DNA from: Paradesertivirga mongoliensis
GTDB lineage: Bacteria > Bacteroidota > Bacteroidia > Sphingobacteriales > Sphingobacteriaceae
NCBI RefSeq assembly: GCF_024436395.1
Contig: NZ_JAFMZO010000002.1
Span: 682,001 to 746,000 of the forward strand
Direction: 5' to 3'
Length of the DNA stretch: 64,000 nucleotides
Under the pieces are notes generated by a model, which saw only the letters and a list, made by a program, of their open reading frames with translations, was not told where the DNA came from and ran no database searches. Positions 1 to 8,327 of this stretch are shown one piece after another; positions within the stretch are counted from its first letter, which is position 1, and every line of letters begins with the position of its first letter. A program made the translations under genes and the position numbers.

Positions 1-2
1 AA

Positions 3-719
<717 letters not shown>

Positions 720-739
720 TAAGCTGTATTGAAAAAGTG

Positions 740-775
740 CCGCCTCATAGTCAATCACTATGAGGCGGTTTTTTT
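740..775 (+). terminator. Rho-independent terminator of katG
   Basis: A perfect 11-bp stem (CCGCCTCATAG at 740-750, CTATGAGGCGG at 758-768) with a 7-nt loop is followed directly by seven T residues at 769-775. It begins 20 nt after the katG stop codon. Confidence 0.93.
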
Positions 776-1188
776 ATGGGCATTGTGTCTTAAACCAGCT
801 CAATACAATCTTATTTCAATTAAGCACCCAGCAACCTAAACCACAAAAACTTCAGCCTCACCTCTAAACCGCGGAGATACCTCTCTCTTCCGCATCGCCA
901 CTTCTACGACCCCACCGTTCGGTATGACGTAAATATGTTATTGCCGTTTCCATAGGCCAAAGCCCAAACGTCAACCTTCCCAAGCCTTGGTTCGTGTCCT
1001 CACGAACCAATCACATAAGCTGTGCTGCCAAAGACTTGAACAAGAAAGGTTACACTCACTCTCCATGAATTCACTGACTTTCACTATTGGCAAAGCTTAA
1101 GTTAGGCTAACTATAGCTATTATAAAAGGTCCGAGTTGCAAACTCGAACCAGCACATGCTCGGACCAGCGTGGGGAGTACGGGTTTAA
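776..1188. repeat. Gene-free stretch with palindromic repeats
   Basis: No supported gene is present. At 987-1010 there is a 10-bp perfect inverted repeat (arms TTGGTTCGTG and CACGAACCAA, 4-nt loop) that recurs almost identically at 24801-24824. At 1128-1166 the arms GGTCCGAG and CTCGGACC enclose a shorter palindrome centred on TTGCAA. These are members of a dispersed palindrome family that also appears around 4.4, 12.9, 15.2 and 24.8 kb. Confidence 0.7.
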
Positions 1189-1332
1189 GTAAAGTTCGTT
1201 TTGAGTGAGCTGTCTCTTAACGAAAAAGCCAAGCTCCGGGCTGATGAGCTTTATTTAATTGCTTTAGCAATGGACGTTAATCCGTGTGAGTTGCTGGAGA
1301 ATGTTTGTTCGGAGTTGAAGTTGAAGGAGTAA
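1189..1332 (+). pseudogene. Remnant of an XRE-type HTH regulator (C-terminal end only)
   Basis: After an in-frame stop at 1186-1188 the frame encodes SELSLNEKAKLRADELYLIA followed by LAMDVNPCELLENV and ends at a TAA at 1332. The pattern 'LYLIALAMDVNPCELLE' is the last helix region of Cro/CI (XRE) helix-turn-helix proteins, in which a run of the type 'L..IA.AL.v.p.eLl' follows the recognition helix. The N-terminal half with the recognition helix is missing, so it cannot be functional. It sits at the edge of the defence island and may be the remains of a control protein. The identification rests on this short motif. Confidence 0.5.
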
Positions 1333-1384
1333 TGTGGCTAATTGAGATTTTTTTGAAGCATTCATATTACGTATCACAGTCAAG

Positions 1385-2575
1385 TCAAGCCACTGGCTTG
1401 TTCACCTTGCGTATTGCGGTTATAGGGTATAAGTTATTAGGACTAGTAAATTCATATAGTTCGATTAGCCCCTTCTGTTCTAGGACATTGACCATATCGT
1501 AACTTGTTCTATAATCATAGCCCTGCGCTCCTAAATAGTTTGTGACGAAGTGCTTCAAACTGATGAAGTTATCCCGAGTCTTCAATGCCCACCGTTCGCT
1601 ATCTGCTAATTTTTCCAAAAAAGTCTCTTCGGAAATAACTTGATAAGTGGCAAATGTACTTGCAATATTTTCTTGAATCGTCACCTTTTCATCAATGCTA
1701 AACGTAATGCCATCAATTTTTGAATTAGCATTCGTGATTATTTCTTCTAACTCCTTTGTAAGAGTATCTGCATTATCTAAATCTATACGGGTGAAAAGAT
1801 TATTATGCGCAACTTTATGTCTTATCTTCTCCAAATCTTCCCACTTAGTTTGGAAGCCCTTCTCTTTGAATGTATCTTGAAAAAACTTCGTATAATTACT
1901 TTCTAATTCCTTTTTTAAGTTCTTAATTGCAGCTGGCGACTCCTCTAAGCCTAACACCTTTGAGACAATGTCTTCCCGACTAATAAACCCCGAGGATTGT
2001 GAATGCACAATTTTACCTAACTCCCCAAAATCAATCAAGAAAGCCTTGTTGTCTATAAATCCTGAAAAAAACGTTTCATTATTCTTTCTAGTATTAACCT
2101 TCTTTTTCATTTCTGAGTCTGCGGTAACGTTCCACCAACTGGGACCCAATTTGGTTATGAAAAATTTCATAACGTACTTTCTTAAAAGGTTTTCGACTAA
2201 GTTTATTTTAGGATAAATGCGACAAGAGATTTCAGAGGATACTTCGTCTAATAGAATATAAATCTGGTTATATCCCTGATTATTTAAATATTTAACAATT
2301 TTTATCCGAAATTGCTCCATAGGATCGAAATCTCCTTTGACTTTTATAAGAAAGGTATTTTTAACATTTAGATCGCTTTCTTCTTCTTTACTTAGCTGCT
2401 TTATGTTAAGTGAGATATTTTGTTTATCATCAATAATAGAGATATCTCTTTTATTTGCATTGATCCATAATTCGTTATTGGCAAGGAGAGAATAGGTTAA
2501 GTTTTCTTCAGATTTAATAACCGATGTGCCGGAGGCATCTAGACATAGAATCTCGAAAGTATATTTTGTCTTCAT
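1385..2575 (-). CDS. HEPN-domain protein (Swt1-like HEPN), putative RNase component of a defence module
   Basis: A 396-residue soluble protein with no signal peptide or membrane segment. Around residues 245-265 the stretch WEDLEKIRHKVAHN contains R252-x4-H257, the RX4-6H signature of HEPN domains, many of which are metal-independent RNases in toxins and abortive-infection systems; the surrounding residues resemble the Swt1-type HEPN. The N-terminal half (residues 1-150) is not recognised. The last 80 residues could form a small helical or winged domain. The gene is third in a minus-strand operon after the DGQHR and GIY-YIG genes, 44 nt behind the latter. Its base composition is visibly AT-rich. 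RNase activity and defence role are inferred from motif and context. Confidence 0.6.
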   Translation of the reverse strand: MKTKYTFEILCLDASGTSVIKSEENLTYSLLANNELWINANKRDISIIDDKQNISLNIKQLSKEEESDLNVKNTFLIKVKGDFDPMEQFRIKIVKYLNNQGYNQIYILLDEVSSEISCRIYPKINLVENLLRKYVMKFFITKLGPSWWNVTADSEMKKKVNTRKNNETFFSGFIDNKAFLIDFGELGKIVHSQSSGFISREDIVSKVLGLEESPAAIKNLKKELESNYTKFFQDTFKEKGFQTKWEDLEKIRHKVAHNNLFTRIDLDNADTLTKELEEIITNANSKIDGITFSIDEKVTIQENIASTFATYQVISEETFLEKLADSERWALKTRDNFISLKHFVTNYLGAQGYDYRTSYDMVNVLEQKGLIELYEFTSPNNLYPITAIRKVNKPVA

Positions 2576-2619
2576 ATTCGTATTTAAAAAAGGTGTTTTG
2601 TTGCTCTGCGATAAACTCG

Positions 2620-2961
2620 TCAGCCTAATGGTGAATTAATAAGATTTAAAATCGGCAACTTACCTTCGTAAGACTGGAAGTGATTTAACCAAGTTCGCTC
2701 TAGCTTCGGTAAGTTCTTTTCATTATAACCTAAATAATAAAACCACACCGCTTTCCCATCTCCCGTCGGTTTAACTTTACCTAAGCTATCAACATGTTGT
2801 TTGAACCGGATATTTAATTTTAGTGCTAGACCAATATACAAGATTGTACCATCAAAAGCGGTCAGCACATAACAACCACTTTCCCTTGGCACATGCATCA
2901 TAAAGGCGAGTTTGAATTGAACCTTTTTTACTGGTAATGGGTCTAAGTTATCAATTTTCAC
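2620..2961 (-). CDS. Minimal GIY-YIG nuclease-domain protein
   Basis: A 113-residue protein that is essentially one GIY-YIG domain. The hallmark residues are visible in order: G29-C30-Y31 (GIY position), Y42-I43-G44 (YIG position), R52 in RFKQHV, E88 in KLERTWLNHF, and N106 near the end. These form the active site of GIY-YIG endonucleases, which cut DNA with one metal ion. There is no additional DNA-binding domain, so target choice probably comes from a partner. Its start overlaps the stop of the DGQHR gene by 4 nt (ATGA), indicating translational coupling, and the HEPN gene follows. The nuclease fold is well supported; the biological role is inference. Confidence 0.75.
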   Translation of the reverse strand: MKIDNLDPLPVKKVQFKLAFMMHVPRESGCYVLTAFDGTILYIGLALKLNIRFKQHVDSLGKVKPTGDGKAVWFYYLGYNEKNLPKLERTWLNHFQSYEGKLPILNLINSPLG

Positions 2962-4076
2962 AGCTCAATTTCCTTCTGAAAATTAGTCTTATGTAATGCT
3001 TTCACCATTTCTGTATTTATTTGGTTAATGGCTCCAGAGTTTAAGAAACTGGCTTTGCCACCTTTGGTCCAAAATTCTGTATGTCCGACACCAGCATAAT
3101 CACCTTCAACATTTTCAAATGTAGATAGAAGAAGTCCTTCCATAGTTTCTACTTTGAAGTCCGGCATGTTTATCATTTTATTGAAGAAAGGAACCGAAAA
3201 CTTACAAAACAGCTCTACCCCGTTATATTTAAATAGCACCGTCGGATCATCTGTTCCTAAAATATTCGTTATTGCTTTCCAATAATTAAGGAATATTTTG
3301 TGCTGAATATCCTGATTTTTGATACTAATAGGATTATTTGCAACAAGAACATGTCTTTTGATCGATTGGACAAAACTCTTCTGATTGACACTTGCTTCTT
3401 TATTAATTTGATTAGCCATCTCAATCTTATTGTACCACGGACTTTGACTTTCACGGTTTAGAAAGTCGACAAATTTGAGAGCTAAATCATCTTCTCCTTT
3501 TTCTACTGCCCGAGATATCCATTTCGGCAGATTCGGAATATCTTCCACTTCCAATGCTTGAGTTAATCGAGAATAAATACGCTGCTCAACCCCTTTTTCG
3601 ACACTCCGTTGAGTGGTATTTACTATAAGGAAATGACACATTTGAGCTATATTGGATAAATTAATTGCAATATTCACAGGAACTTCAAAATCTAGAACCC
3701 TGCGATCTTTATCAGCTGCCATCTTTAAACCTTCAACCCTATGTTGGCCATCTACGATACTAAAAGGACCAATTTCTTTCACATCTATTTCAATGGAATT
3801 GTTTTCCGGCTTGAACGCGATATTCTTGTTAGTAGCCATGAATATACTGGTTGGTAAAAAAGCATCCTTAGTATCTTGTCCGCTAACAATGTAATCTGAT
3901 AGCTTTTTGGCTCGTGCAGTATTTAACAATCGCTGATATCCCTTATTATCTTCGTTAGGATCAAGAGTTTCAACACTATAAAAGTTTGGAATCAGTAAGT
4001 CGGAGACTTTCAAAGATGTAGTGTAAAGGGTTAACTGCCCTTGTTTAACTATGGCAGCAGGTCTGATGATTTTCAT
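2958..4076 (-). CDS. DGQHR-domain protein (DndB-like)
   Basis: A 372-residue protein with the diagnostic DGQHR motif at residues 109-113 (SIVDGQHRVEGL), followed by NIAINLSNIAQMCHFLIVNT, typical of the DGQHR/DndB family. DndB proteins are DNA-binding regulators of phosphorothioate modification, and related DGQHR proteins occur in other defence loci. No dndC, dndD or dndE lies nearby, so a phosphorothioation role is not supported here. The gene leads the operon with the GIY-YIG and HEPN genes, and its start overlaps by 4 nt the stop of a truncated metallopeptidase frame, implying it was once downstream gene in a longer operon. Confidence 0.7.
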   Translation of the reverse strand: MKIIRPAAIVKQGQLTLYTTSLKVSDLLIPNFYSVETLDPNEDNKGYQRLLNTARAKKLSDYIVSGQDTKDAFLPTSIFMATNKNIAFKPENNSIEIDVKEIGPFSIVDGQHRVEGLKMAADKDRRVLDFEVPVNIAINLSNIAQMCHFLIVNTTQRSVEKGVEQRIYSRLTQALEVEDIPNLPKWISRAVEKGEDDLALKFVDFLNRESQSPWYNKIEMANQINKEASVNQKSFVQSIKRHVLVANNPISIKNQDIQHKIFLNYWKAITNILGTDDPTVLFKYNGVELFCKFSVPFFNKMINMPDFKVETMEGLLLSTFENVEGDYAGVGHTEFWTKGGKASFLNSGAINQINTEMVKALHKTNFQKEIEL

Positions 4077-4237
4077 GGGTATAAATTTATTTTGTTTTTA
4101 CGCCATGACTTCTCCAAGCTCTCTGTCTGTCTCTTCCAGTCTGACGGTTCTTTATTTTTTAAGTCTATAAAATTTTGCTTGTGGTAATTGTGTACCAAAT
4201 TGCATAACTCATGAACAATCACATATTCAATACAGTC
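4073..4237 (-). pseudogene. Truncated YgjP/DUF45-type metallopeptidase (C-terminal remnant)
   Basis: Reading leftwards from 4237, an open frame of 54 codons encodes DCIEYVIVHELCNLVHNYHK, then a segment ending EPSDWKRQTESLEKSWRKN. This is the C-terminal zinc-binding region of YgjP-like (M48/DUF45) metallopeptidases, whose consensus there is YVIxHELCHLxHxxHS. The gene is cut off at an in-frame stop at 4238-4240, and the second histidine of the HELCH motif is Asn. Intact family members have about 230 residues and are commonly encoded beside type I restriction genes. The stop overlaps the DGQHR start by 4 nt. Confidence 0.6.
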
Positions 4238-4613
4238 TTACTTTAATTAAGGGGTAATCTTTCACTATGTTTGGATGGCAGCGTGAAATCTAAAAACTCA
4301 GAGGTGAATTTATGGAATTAATTTAGAAATGCAAATGTTCTAGTTACTTACTAAATTGAGCTAACTGAGCAACACAAGCGGATGCTTTCGCCTTTTGTTG
4401 GTATTGTCACCAACAAAACAATAATCGTGAAGCGTCTAGAGTCCATTATCGGGCTTGTTGGTGACAACACCAACAAGAGCAGAGTTGCAAACGGGGACTA
4501 TTTAGAGTAGGCAAGTCAGAGACTCCTTTTTTATTATGAATCCGTAGAGCCCTGCGGAACTCTACGGACAGTGAGGGCCGCCCTGTCGAAAGACTTAAAC
4601 CAAATGAGGAGCA
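4238..4613. repeat. Palindrome cluster between two defence operons
   Basis: No gene is seen. Three inverted repeats are visible: TTTTGTTGGT (4393-4402) with ACCAACAAAA (4409-4418); CTTGTTGGTG (4454-4463) with CACCAACAAG (4468-4477); and TCCGTAGAG (4541-4549) with CTCTACGGA (4560-4568). The first two are variants of one palindrome 36 nt apart. None is followed by a clear T-tract, so they are not typical terminators. They look like copies of the dispersed palindrome family and mark the junction where the YgjP-like gene is truncated. Confidence 0.7.
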
Positions 4614-5453
4614 CTAAAATGGATTTCTAACCTGCTCGCACATATGTTCATAAGAATTAAAAAAAATGGGAGGTTCAACGTCACTGCTTCTAAAGTTCTT
4701 CAGAACTTTATACTCATTTGCTAAGTATAAAAATTTTGGATTACCATAACCCAACTTCATAGAATTAAACATAATAGCGTAAAGCTCATTTTGTGATAGT
4801 TGTGCCCGTATCAACGCAGCATAAAATTTCTTTTGCTTAGGTACTAAATAATGGCTGGTGTGTATGAACTTAAATATATGATATAGGTTACGGAAATAAT
4901 GATTTAAAATAGGCTCGAATTCTAAAGCATAGCGTTGAAGGTATTCCTTCTCCATCAACGCCGTAACCTCCTCTACAGAACGAATATTTCTATCGAAATG
5001 ATGCATCCTTAATTGGGTACCATCGGAATCCCATAGTTCCACCTCTTCGATAGATGCAAAATCCTTTAGCCGCTCCTTGCAATCCTCAAATACTTTTCTG
5101 CCAATCTTCCCCTTGTATTGTATGCCGTTCACGAGCTCATGATGCAAAGAAACCATATTAAAAAATGTGGTTTCAAATTGTTGAAGACGAAAAGATTCTG
5201 CTTGTGCTATCGCAGAAGCTTTGGTGTCATGTATTTCGTTCCTTTGGAGAATAACCCCTATAAGTATACCGAGAAAAGCCATTCCTGAAAAAATAGAATT
5301 AGTCACCCCGAACATATCGCCAAACGTACCTCTATCAGTCTTGTCCTCCAAGGAGACGTATGTTAGAAACAATGCAAGGCAAATTAAAAAGAAGATTAAA
5401 CCAACGGCAAAAATCTGTAGTCCAGTAATTGAGCCTTCTCTTTTCGATGTCAT
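4614..5453 (-). CDS. Putative phage abortive infection protein (AbiC-like, two membrane segments)
   Basis: A 279-residue protein with two hydrophobic segments at about residues 10-31 (LQIFAVGLIFFLICLALFL) and 50-69 (TNSIFSGMAFLGILIGVILQ), then a soluble domain beginning QFETTFFNMVSLHHELVNGI and containing HYFRNLYHIFKFI. This two-TM plus cytosolic layout and the 'FE..FF.M..LHH' and 'YFR.LY.I' patterns fit the putAbiC family of putative phage abortive infection proteins. The gene is last in the type I restriction run, 106 nt after hsdM, so it may share its transcript. The family is defined by similarity to a lactococcal Abi protein; a mechanism is not established. Confidence 0.65.
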   Translation of the reverse strand: MTSKREGSITGLQIFAVGLIFFLICLALFLTYVSLEDKTDRGTFGDMFGVTNSIFSGMAFLGILIGVILQRNEIHDTKASAIAQAESFRLQQFETTFFNMVSLHHELVNGIQYKGKIGRKVFEDCKERLKDFASIEEVELWDSDGTQLRMHHFDRNIRSVEEVTALMEKEYLQRYALEFEPILNHYFRNLYHIFKFIHTSHYLVPKQKKFYAALIRAQLSQNELYAIMFNSMKLGYGNPKFLYLANEYKVLKNFRSSDVEPPIFFNSYEHMCEQVRNPF

Positions 5454-5559
5454 ATGTTTTTTAACAAGTGTTTAAGTCAGAGTCTAATATATTAGGGACA
5501 GCAGAGTCCGAAGGAAGAGTTAATCCATGTCTAATTAGGCCTTACACAACATTTACTCT

Positions 5560-7209
5560 CTATATCAAGGGCAATCCTAACTCTTTCAAAAACTCATTAT
5601 GCTTCTCCGTATTCACCCTTATACTTTCATTTATAGCAGTCAATTTTTCATTCACTTCCTCCAGGTCAATTTTCACCTCGTCAATTGATGTGCTCACATA
5701 CCTGGAAATATTTAAATTATACCCGTTCTTTTCAATTTCTTCCATTGATACTCTACGAGCATACCTCTCAATATGATCGGGGCGAACTTGATAAGTTTCA
5801 ACAATATCCCTAATATCATTAGTTTCCCCTTCTTTGCCGTCTCGCAGTGTATTTTGCCTTTTTCCTGCCAGGTAGCGCTCACTAGCATTTATAAATAATA
5901 CATCATCCTCCTTCTTGCACTTTTTCAATACCAGAATACAAACCGGGATACCCGTAGAATAAAACAGATTAGAAGGCAGGCCGATGACCGTGTCAACATT
6001 ATTATCTTTTAAAAGTTTAGTACGAATTCTTTCTTCTGCTCCACCTCTGAATAAAACACCGTGCGGTAGGATAATAGCCATTGTTCCCTCTTTTGATAAG
6101 AAGTGGAAACCGTGCAATAAAAAGGCAAAGTCAGCAGCCGACTTGGGCGCAAGACCGTACCCCTTGAAACGGAAATCTTCTGCTAACACATCGTTAGGCT
6201 CCCAGCGTAAACTGAAGGGCGGATTTGCAACAACCGCATCAAATTCTATCTTGTTGGCTGGGTTCATTTCGTTGAGTAGGGGCCATTGGTTCTCCAGTGT
6301 ATCTCCGTGGAATATCTCAAACTCGGTATCTTTCATGCCGTGCAAAAGCATATTCATTCGGGCAAGGTTATAGGTGGTAATATTTTTCTCCTGTCCGTAG
6401 GTTTTCCCAATATTACCTTCATTGTCCTTCATGTGCTTGCGTACATTCAGTAATAGCGATCCCGACCCACATGCGAAATCTAAAACCTTATCCAGTTTTC
6501 TTTTCCTTCCTGTTGCCGGGGCTTGGCTGTCTAGGGTTACTATTTCCGAAAGAATGGTAGAAATTTGTTGAGGTGTATAAAATTCCCCTGCTTTCTTACC
6601 GGAGCCAGCTGCAAATTGGCCAATCAAATACTCGTAGGCATCGCCAAGAGTGTCTGAGTCAACAGAAAAATCTCTGATACCTTCTGCGATCTTTTGAATG
6701 ATGGTACAAAGTTTTTTATTTCTCTCTTTTGGTATTTTCCCTAACTTTTCTGAATTCAAATTAATTTCGGAAAACAAACCTTGAAAGGTACTTTCAAATG
6801 ATTCGTTTTCTATGAACCGAAATCCAGCCTCGAGCGTTTCCAATAAATCATCATGTTGTGTTCTCGCTAATTCTGTGATATTGCTCCACAGATGGTGAGG
6901 CTTTATAACGTAATGCACTTTCCGACGCATTTGCTTTTCGAACTCCGCTACCTCATCTGGATTCTCTCGATACCAAATTGCTAAAGGGGTATTGGCTTTA
7001 AGCATCGACATAACATCCGCAGGAGTGTCATCAGGATAATCTTTTCCTAATTCTTTTTTCGCAGATTGCTCATAATTATAAGACAAGTACCTAAGAAAGA
7101 GAAAAGAAAGCATATAATCACGAAAATCATCCGCGTTCATCGCCCCCCTCAAATTGTCAGCTATATTCCAAAGGGTTTTACCCAGTTTTTGTTGTTCTTT
7201 TTGTGTCAT
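5560..7209 (-). CDS. hsdM: Type I restriction-modification system, methyltransferase subunit HsdM
   Basis: A 549-residue N6-adenine DNA methyltransferase subunit. An N-terminal helical HsdM_N domain (LGKTLWNIADNLRGAMNADDF, from residue 9) is followed by the SAM-binding motif I, D244-F-A-C-G-S-G250, and the catalytic NPPF motif at residues 329-332, characteristic of gamma-type adenine methylases. HsdM assembles with HsdS to methylate the recognition site, and with HsdR to restrict unmodified DNA. Its start overlaps the prrC stop by 4 nt. The operon order is unusual because hsdM is last and hsdR first. Length and motifs look intact. Confidence 0.96.
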   Translation of the reverse strand: MTQKEQQKLGKTLWNIADNLRGAMNADDFRDYMLSFLFLRYLSYNYEQSAKKELGKDYPDDTPADVMSMLKANTPLAIWYRENPDEVAEFEKQMRRKVHYVIKPHHLWSNITELARTQHDDLLETLEAGFRFIENESFESTFQGLFSEINLNSEKLGKIPKERNKKLCTIIQKIAEGIRDFSVDSDTLGDAYEYLIGQFAAGSGKKAGEFYTPQQISTILSEIVTLDSQAPATGRKRKLDKVLDFACGSGSLLLNVRKHMKDNEGNIGKTYGQEKNITTYNLARMNMLLHGMKDTEFEIFHGDTLENQWPLLNEMNPANKIEFDAVVANPPFSLRWEPNDVLAEDFRFKGYGLAPKSAADFAFLLHGFHFLSKEGTMAIILPHGVLFRGGAEERIRTKLLKDNNVDTVIGLPSNLFYSTGIPVCILVLKKCKKEDDVLFINASERYLAGKRQNTLRDGKEGETNDIRDIVETYQVRPDHIERYARRVSMEEIEKNGYNLNISRYVSTSIDEVKIDLEEVNEKLTAINESIRVNTEKHNEFLKELGLPLI

Positions 7210-8324
7210 GCTAATGGCCCTATATTTTCTTCATCGAATAAAATATTGTTGAACTTGTAATTATTCAGATAGTTATTGAAAATGCTTTTAAAATATTCCT
7301 TATTCTCCTCTATCATTTCCACTGGTTCAAATAAGGAATATGCTCCGTGGCTCATTATATTCACTAATCTGGCATGTAATGTTTTCTCCTCATCATCGCC
7401 ATCTATCTCCATACAATCCGAAAACTTATTGAATCCATGAAAGTTGGCCGCTTTTTCAAGTATTGTTCTTAAAACGTTAAAATGATAGGTATATAATCTG
7501 TCGTCTTCAATCGCTTTTTTCAGCTCTTGCACTAAAGAAACGTGATAAACAAACGGTGAATCTGTGGTGGATTTCAATTTATAGCCATCGCTTGCCTTTT
7601 TGACGAAATACTTCTTTGCACTCCCAAACTCATTACACAAAACATTAAAAAACAGCGCGTGGTGGGTAGAAATAACTGACCTAATATCATTACCCCCTGA
7701 TTTAAGCATTTGCGCCAAATGGTGAGCTACAGAAATAGCATTTTGGTCATCCAAAGAAGAAATAGGGTCGTCAACATATATATATTTTACCCAATTATAT
7801 TTTTCTTGCTTATCAATGGCGAGTTGGATAATTGATAGAAAAAAGCACCAAACAAATAATCGTTCTTCGCCTCTTGAAACTTTGATAAATTGATGCCTTA
7901 CCGTTTCTTCATTAATCCGCTCCTCTCGCGTAAAAATGACATGCCAATTGGTGTAATCAATAAAAAAATCAAAATCAGTATACCTCCTTAGCAAAGGTCT
8001 AATTCTGTTTTCCATTTCTAGCTCCGGAAGCCCTTCAAAAAATTTTGAGTCACCATTTATTCTTAACACCCTTTCTGTGTCGTTCACTAGGTCATTGTCC
8101 CAATAAAATAAGTCCTCTGTGAACGCATTAAAATATAAAGTGTCCCTATCATTTACATTTCCATCTTCATCGAACCTCTTGCCAGCCTGCCTAAAGTCCA
8201 TCGAGAGCCTTGTCTTTCCCGTTCCATTGTAAGCAAAAAGCAAGTGTACCTTTTTCTCTTGACCTCTCAAATGAGAAACAAAATGATTTAATTGTGAAAA
8301 TGAATAGTGTTCTATCGCTGGCAT
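7206..8324 (-). CDS. prrC: PrrC-family tRNA-Lys anticodon nuclease
   Basis: A 372-residue protein matching E. coli PrrC throughout. The N-terminal ABC-ATPase-like NTPase has a P-loop (AYNGTGKTRLS, K37), the PrrC-specific stretch LYFNAFTEDLFYWDND (63-78), an ABC-signature-like VSRGEE (149-154), Walker B YIYVDDPISSLDD (181-193) and a switch His (STHH, 219-222). The C-terminal nuclease domain keeps the triad corresponding to Arg320-Glu324-His356 of PrrC: R286 and E290 in LRTILEKAANF, and H326 in VNIMSHGAYS. PrrC is held silent by the type I enzyme and, when a phage protein inhibits restriction, cleaves tRNA-Lys in the anticodon loop. The gene lies between hsdS (3-nt gap) and hsdM (4-nt overlap). 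All key residues are present, so activity is plausible. Confidence 0.9.
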   Translation of the reverse strand: MPAIEHYSFSQLNHFVSHLRGQEKKVHLLFAYNGTGKTRLSMDFRQAGKRFDEDGNVNDRDTLYFNAFTEDLFYWDNDLVNDTERVLRINGDSKFFEGLPELEMENRIRPLLRRYTDFDFFIDYTNWHVIFTREERINEETVRHQFIKVSRGEERLFVWCFFLSIIQLAIDKQEKYNWVKYIYVDDPISSLDDQNAISVAHHLAQMLKSGGNDIRSVISTHHALFFNVLCNEFGSAKKYFVKKASDGYKLKSTTDSPFVYHVSLVQELKKAIEDDRLYTYHFNVLRTILEKAANFHGFNKFSDCMEIDGDDEEKTLHARLVNIMSHGAYSLFEPVEMIEENKEYFKSIFNNYLNNYKFNNILFDEENIGPLA

Positions 8325-8327
8325 ATT

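Noticed and set aside
2958..4076. DNA phosphorothioation (Dnd) system because of the DGQHR protein
   Set aside because: No dndC, dndD, dndE or cysteine desulfurase gene is present, and DGQHR proteins occur in other settings.
4393..4568. Terminators or a CRISPR-like array
   Set aside because: The hairpins are not followed by T-tracts and are not evenly spaced with unique spacers.
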